A program made the translations under genes and the position numbers. Positions 42,431-46,493 of a stretch of DNA of 46,493 nt are shown here, piece by piece; the stretch's first letter is position 1, and each line of letters opens with the position of its first letter. The DNA comes from Alphaproteobacteria bacterium (GTDB taxonomy: Bacteria > Pseudomonadota > Alphaproteobacteria > RS24), in NCBI GenBank assembly GCA_029253645.1, contig JAQWZC010000134.1, forward strand, positions 1-46,493, written 5' to 3'. The notes under the pieces were generated by a model, which did no database searches, was not told the origin of the DNA, and was given only the letters and a program-made list of their open reading frames with translations.

Positions 42431-44509
42431 ATGACCGATAAAGGCAATGCCATCTTCACGCGCAATCGGCTGGGCGCGGCGACCAGCCCCTATCTTTTGC
42501 AGCACAAGGATAATCCGGTGCATTGGCAACCTTGGGAGGCGGCCGTGTTTGACGGGGCGCGCCGCCGCAATGTGCCGGTTCTGCTTTCCATCGGCTATGC
42601 GGCGTGTCATTGGTGCCATGTCATGGCGCATGAAAGCTTTGAGGATGACGAGGTCGCCGCGCTGATGAATGCGCATTTTGTCTGCATCAAGCTCGACCGC
42701 GAGGAGCGTCCCGACCTTGATGAGATTTATATGAGCGCGCTGGCCATGATGGGCGAACAAGGCGGCTGGCCACTGACCATATGTCTGGATGCTGAGGGCG
42801 CGCCCTTTTGGGGCGGCACATATTTTCCCAAAAATCCGCAATATGGTCGCCCGGGCTTTATGCAAATCCTCACCGAGATACATCGCATTTGGACCGAGAC
42901 ACCCGACAAAATCGCCGCCAATACCAAAGCGTTGACGCAATCTTTAAAGGCCAAAGCCGCTGCCGATGCGCGGGGCGATATGCCCGCCGGACTTCCCGCC
43001 CGCGCCGCGCAAACTCTGGCCGGTCATATTGATATGGATAAGGGCGGGCTGGCCGGTGCGCCGAAATTTCCGCAAGCCTTTCTCTATCAGTTTTTATGGC
43101 AGCAAGCCCAGCTGAGCGGCGACGCCACCATGCGCGAGGCGGTTTTGGTGAGCGCGCGCAAAATCTGTCAGGGCGGGATTTACGATCATGTCGGCGGGGG
43201 CTTTGCCCGCTATAGCGTTGATGCGGATTGGCTGGTGCCGCATTTTGAGAAAATGCTTTATGACAATGCGCTGCTCATTGATTGGCTTTGTGCGCTTTAT
43301 CGCGACACACAAGAACCGCTTTTTGCCGCCCGTATTGCCGAAACCGTTTCTTGGCTCATGCGCGATATGGTGACGCCCGAAGGCGCATTTGCGGCCAGCC
43401 TCGACGCCGATACGGAGGGCGAAGAGGGCAAGTTTTATGTCTGGGACAAGGCCGAGATTGAGGCCGTTTTGGGCGCAGAAGCAGAGACAAAAGCAGAGGC
43501 CTTTTGCGCGGCTTATGATATTTCCGAAGGCGGCAATTTTGAGGGTAAAAACATTCCCAATCTTTTGGCACATGGCGATGCGCCTCTGGCTCATTTCGAA
43601 GCCGCCCGCGCCGCGCTGCTCAAAGCCCGCGCCACGCGCACCGCCCCCGGGCGCGATGATAAAATTCTGGCCGATTGGAACGCCATGATGATTGGCGCGC
43701 TGGTTGAAGCGGCACGCATATTTAACCGCGCCGATTGGCTGGCTTTGGCCGAGACAGCTTATGCCGCCGCGCGCACCGCGCTGACTGATAAGCAGGGCCG
43801 CCTATGTCACGCCGCGCGCAATGGCCAACGGCTCGATGTCTCGCTGGCCGGCGATTATGGCTTTATGGGGCAAGCCGCCGCCGCGCTTTATGCGGCAACC
43901 GGTCTCGCTTCTTATCTCGACCAGGCCCGCGCCGATGCCGATTATTTACACGCGCATTTTCACGATGACGCCCGCGGCGGCTATTTTGCCAATCTGGCCG
44001 ATGAGACGACGCTATTGGTCAATAATAAACCGGTGCAAGACAATGCCCAACCAGCCGCCAATGCCGCCGCCCTCGCGCTGTTTGCGACGCTGGCCACATT
44101 AACCGGCGATACTATCTGGCGCGCCCGCGCCGCGCAGGGGTTCACCGATTTGGCCGGTCATTTGGCGCAAGGCTATCCGGCCATGACCGCGCTCTTAACC
44201 ATGCGCGGCACGCTCGACCATGCGCTGTCAATCATCATTATTGCCGAGACTGATGCAGAGAGCGATAAGACCGCGCTTGAGCGCGCCGCCTTGGCGCATC
44301 CGATATTTTGCCGCCAGGTCATTGTGTTGCCGCCCGACAGCACGTTAGAGCCTGCCCATCCGGCGCATGGCAAGGTGATGGTGGACGCCAAGCCTACCGC
44401 CTATATTTGTCCGGGCCAAAGCTGCCGCCCACCGCTGACCGATGCGGCCGCGCTGAGCGCCGAACTTGACGCCTTGCTGCGCGCGCGACAAACTAAGCCG
44501 CTAGATTAA
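42431..44509 (+). CDS. DUF255 thioredoxin-domain protein (YyaL/SPATA20 family)
   Basis: A 692-residue protein. The N-terminal thioredoxin-like domain begins [18 protein letters not shown] and carries a CxxC in [20 protein letters not shown], then [14 protein letters not shown] and [10 protein letters not shown]. The rest is an alpha/alpha toroid resembling N-acylglucosamine epimerases and cellobiose epimerases ([45 protein letters not shown]-like [16 protein letters not shown]). The molecular function of this family is not settled. ATG at 42431 is chosen; it is the start of the conserved region and an earlier ATG at 42380 overlaps the mnmE start. Confidence 0.92.
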   Translation: MTDKGNAIFTRNRLGAATSPYLLQHKDNPVHWQPWEAAVFDGARRRNVPVLLSIGYAACHWCHVMAHESFEDDEVAALMNAHFVCIKLDREERPDLDEIYMSALAMMGEQGGWPLTICLDAEGAPFWGGTYFPKNPQYGRPGFMQILTEIHRIWTETPDKIAANTKALTQSLKAKAAADARGDMPAGLPARAAQTLAGHIDMDKGGLAGAPKFPQAFLYQFLWQQAQLSGDATMREAVLVSARKICQGGIYDHVGGGFARYSVDADWLVPHFEKMLYDNALLIDWLCALYRDTQEPLFAARIAETVSWLMRDMVTPEGAFAASLDADTEGEEGKFYVWDKAEIEAVLGAEAETKAEAFCAAYDISEGGNFEGKNIPNLLAHGDAPLAHFEAARAALLKARATRTAPGRDDKILADWNAMMIGALVEAARIFNRADWLALAETAYAAARTALTDKQGRLCHAARNGQRLDVSLAGDYGFMGQAAAALYAATGLASYLDQARADADYLHAHFHDDARGGYFANLADETTLLVNNKPVQDNAQPAANAAALALFATLATLTGDTIWRARAAQGFTDLAGHLAQGYPAMTALLTMRGTLDHALSIIIIAETDAESDKTALERAALAHPIFCRQVIVLPPDSTLEPAHPAHGKVMVDAKPTAYICPGQSCRPPLTDAAALSAELDALLRARQTKPLD

Positions 44510-44523
44510 ATCGGAGCGAGCGC

Positions 44524-45213
44524 ATGAACGAGACAGTTCAAATACCCATTGGTGATGACTATTTTGACGGCTATTTGGCCCACCCCAAAGGCGCGCCGAA
44601 AGCCGGTGTCGTCGTCATTCAAGAAATTTTCGGCGTGAATGGCGATATTAAGCAAACCGCCGATTGGCTGGCCGATGAGGGCTATCTCGCCCTCGCGCCG
44701 GATTTATTTTGGCGTCAAGAGCGCAATGTCTCACTAACAGACGGCTCTGAAGCGGAATGGCAAAAAGCCCTTGCCCTGATGAATGGCTATGGCGGCGATG
44801 AAGGCGTTGGGGATATACAAGCCGCGATTGATTATTTGCGCGCCCGGGGCTGCGCGAAAATCGGCACAATCGGCTTTTGTTTGGGCGGGCGCATGGTGTT
44901 TCTCGCCGCCTGCCGCACCAATGCAGACGCTCACGCTTCCTATTATGGGGTCGGTATTGAGGGACTGCTGGGCGAGGCGGAAAACATTACCGCGCCGACA
45001 TTGGTTCATATTGCGGCTGAGGATGAATTTGTTCCAAAGCCCGCACAGGCCGCCATTAAAGACGGGCTGGCCGCGCATGAACTGGCGCAAGCGCATATTT
45101 ATGACGGGCAAGACCATGCTTTTGCGCGCCATAATGGCATGCATTATGACGCCGCCGCCGCCGCATTGGCGCATGGCCGCACATTGGATTTATTTCAAAA
45201 AGCGCTTGGCTGA
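44524..45213 (+). CDS. Dienelactone hydrolase family protein
   Basis: A 229-residue alpha/beta hydrolase. The catalytic triad is Cys119 (IGFCLGGRM), Asp167 (AAEDEFVP) and His198 (DGQDHAFAR); Glu34 (QEIFG) matches the residue that activates the Cys in dienelactone hydrolase. GGAG lies seven bases before the ATG. It follows the DUF255 gene by 14 bases, so the pair is probably co-transcribed. No chlorocatechol or aromatic-degradation genes lie nearby, so the true substrate is unknown. Confidence 0.93.
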   Translation: MNETVQIPIGDDYFDGYLAHPKGAPKAGVVVIQEIFGVNGDIKQTADWLADEGYLALAPDLFWRQERNVSLTDGSEAEWQKALALMNGYGGDEGVGDIQAAIDYLRARGCAKIGTIGFCLGGRMVFLAACRTNADAHASYYGVGIEGLLGEAENITAPTLVHIAAEDEFVPKPAQAAIKDGLAAHELAQAHIYDGQDHAFARHNGMHYDAAAAALAHGRTLDLFQKALG

Positions 45214-45232
45214 ACGGCGTTGACGTGACCGC

Positions 45233-46493
45233 TTAAGTATTCATCGAGTCGAAAAACTCATCATTGTTTTTGGTGTTTTTCAGTTTATCAATCAAGAACT
45301 CAGCCGCATCAACCGCACCCATTGGGTTGAGGATGCGGCGCAGCACATAGATTTTCGCCAAAGCGGCCGGGTCCACCAGCAGCTCTTCTTTCCGCGTGCC
45401 TGATTTCATAATATCAATGGCCGGGAAGACGCGCTTATCGGAAATTTTCCGGTCGAGCACGATTTCCGAATTGCCGGTGCCTTTAAATTCTTCAAAGATG
45501 ACCTCATCCATGCGCGAGCCGGTTTCAATCAGCGCGGTGGAAATAATGGTCAATGAGCCACCTTCTTCAATATTCCGCGCCGCGCCGAAAAACCGCTTCG
45601 GACGCTGCAAAGCATTTGCGTCCACACCACCGGTCAAAACTTTACCAGACGACGGAACAACTGTGTTGAATGCCCGACCCAAACGCGTGATAGAATCGAG
45701 CAAAATCACAACATCGCGTTTATGCTCCACCAACCGTTTGGCCTTTTCAATCACCATTTCTGATACTGCAACGTGTCGCGTCGCTGGCTCATCAAAAGTA
45801 GAGCTCACAACCTCGCCTTTCACAGACCGCTGCATGTCAGTGACCTCTTCCGGGCGCTCATCAATCAATAAAACGATCAAATAACATTCTGGGTGATTTC
45901 TCTCGATAGAATTGGCAATATTTTGAAGCAAAACGGTTTTACCAGTCCGCGGCGGTGCGACGATCAAGGATCTTTGGCCCTTACCAATTGGTGCAACCAA
46001 ATCAATAATACGCGCGGAGCGGTCCTTTGTTGTGGGATCCGCTAATTCCATATTCAATCGCTCATCCGGATAAAGCGGAGTCAAGTTTTCAAAGGCTACT
46101 TTGTGACGAGCGTGCTCTGGATTTTCAAAATTGATTTTCTCAACTTTCGTCATGCCAAAATAGCGTTCAGTATCCTCTGGTGCCTTAATGATACCTTCGA
46201 TTGTATCTCCCGTCCGCAAGGAAAACTGCCGTATCATTTCTGGAGACACATAGATATCATCCGGACCGGGCAAATAGTTTGCCTCAGGGGATCGCAGGAA
46301 ACCAAATCCATCTTGAAGCACTTCCAAAACTCCATCACCGGATATTTCCACGCCATCTTCAGCACGCTCTTTCAAAATAGAGAACATCATGTCACCCTTG
46401 CGCATGGTTGACGCGTTCTCAATTTCCAGCTCCTCAGCCATAGAAATCAAATCTTTTGGGCTTTTTGCCTTCAATTCAGCTAAAGTCACACGG
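45233..46493 (-). CDS. rho: Transcription termination factor Rho (N-terminus at or beyond the edge)
   Basis: At least 418 residues. The N-terminal domain ([25 protein letters not shown]) precedes the cold-shock-like RNA-binding domain ([31 protein letters not shown]) and the RecA-type motor: [20 protein letters not shown] (P-loop), [14 protein letters not shown] (Walker B) and [13 protein letters not shown]. The only visible start is GTG at 46489, two bases from the edge after a partial codon; the frame stays open to the edge, so the true ATG may lie outside. The left (3') part has ordinary composition; from about 45600 to the edge it is visibly lower in GC than the other genes here. Confidence 0.96.
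   Translation of the reverse strand, partial: RVTLAELKAKSPKDLISMAEELEIENASTMRKGDMMFSILKERAEDGVEISGDGVLEVLQDGFGFLRSPEANYLPGPDDIYVSPEMIRQFSLRTGDTIEGIIKAPEDTERYFGMTKVEKINFENPEHARHKVAFENLTPLYPDERLNMELADPTTKDRSARIIDLVAPIGKGQRSLIVAPPRTGKTVLLQNIANSIERNHPECYLIVLLIDERPEEVTDMQRSVKGEVVSSTFDEPATRHVAVSEMVIEKAKRLVEHKRDVVILLDSITRLGRAFNTVVPSSGKVLTGGVDANALQRPKRFFGAARNIEEGGSLTIISTALIETGSRMDEVIFEEFKGTGNSEIVLDRKISDKRVFPAIDIMKSGTRKEELLVDPAALAKIYVLRRILNPMGAVDAAEFLIDKLKNTKNNDEFFDSMNT

Overview
The window is a gene-dense stretch of an alphaproteobacterial chromosome. The evidence is the block mnmE-mnmG-rsmG-parA-parB next to holA-lptE-leuS and rho, the pair dapC-like/ftsK/lolA, a CenR-like response regulator, a DUF1674 (SDHAF4-type) protein and typical alphaproteobacterial DUFs (DUF3422, DUF3576). 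The DNA is GC-rich by eye. Two perfect parS sites suggest the region lies near the replication origin, as ParABS loci usually do. I cannot name the genus. Almost all genes are intact; only the first (minus strand, N-terminus only) and rho at the right edge are cut or possibly cut.

Layout. 1-6016: start of a secreted protein, a multi-hairpin repeat, an SDHAF4-like gene, then a plus-strand run rsmB, rpe, heparinase-family gene, purH. 6020-11099: a tightly coupled minus-strand operon of five genes: ExbB/TolQ-like channel, two ExbD-like proteins, a membrane-anchored VWA protein, and a large secreted helical protein. 11307-14597: a long-chain type acyl-CoA dehydrogenase, a group-D flavin monooxygenase-like protein and xthA. 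14655-19692: dapC-like, ftsK, lolA and an acidic unknown, read leftwards. 19875-22757: amtB with a sigma-54 type promoter, and a divergent UbiH-family hydroxylase. 22793-24679: ybbN-like, LON-domain and Trm112 genes. 24873-25609: tRNA-Gly, then a small membrane protein with a strong ribosome site and terminator. 25627-31364: DUF3422, AhpD-like, two hotdog thioesterases, CenR-like regulator, an L,D-transpeptidase domain protein, YggS and a ThiE/TenI-like protein. 31519-36296: DUF3576 lipoprotein, leuS, lptE, holA. 36346-42381: parB, parA, rsmG, mnmG, mnmE with parS sites. 42431-46493: a DUF255/YyaL-type thioredoxin protein, dienelactone hydrolase, rho.

The most unusual feature is the 6020-11099 operon. 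The VWA protein begins with a single membrane helix carrying Ser36-x3-His40, the same spacing as the functional Ser/His pair of TonB and TolA. It is encoded directly with an ExbB-like channel and two ExbD-like subunits. One ExbD keeps the proton-carrying Asp (Asp20) while the other has Asn at the aligned position (Asn20). This suggests a proton-driven envelope machine in which a VWA domain, rather than TonB or TolA, is the energised arm, working with a 772-residue exported partner. That function is an inference from sequence; I do not recognise a described system with this composition.

A second theme is short tandem duplication. At least six independent 9- to 24-bp tandem repeats occur, several exactly at ribosome sites, a stop codon or in protein loops.
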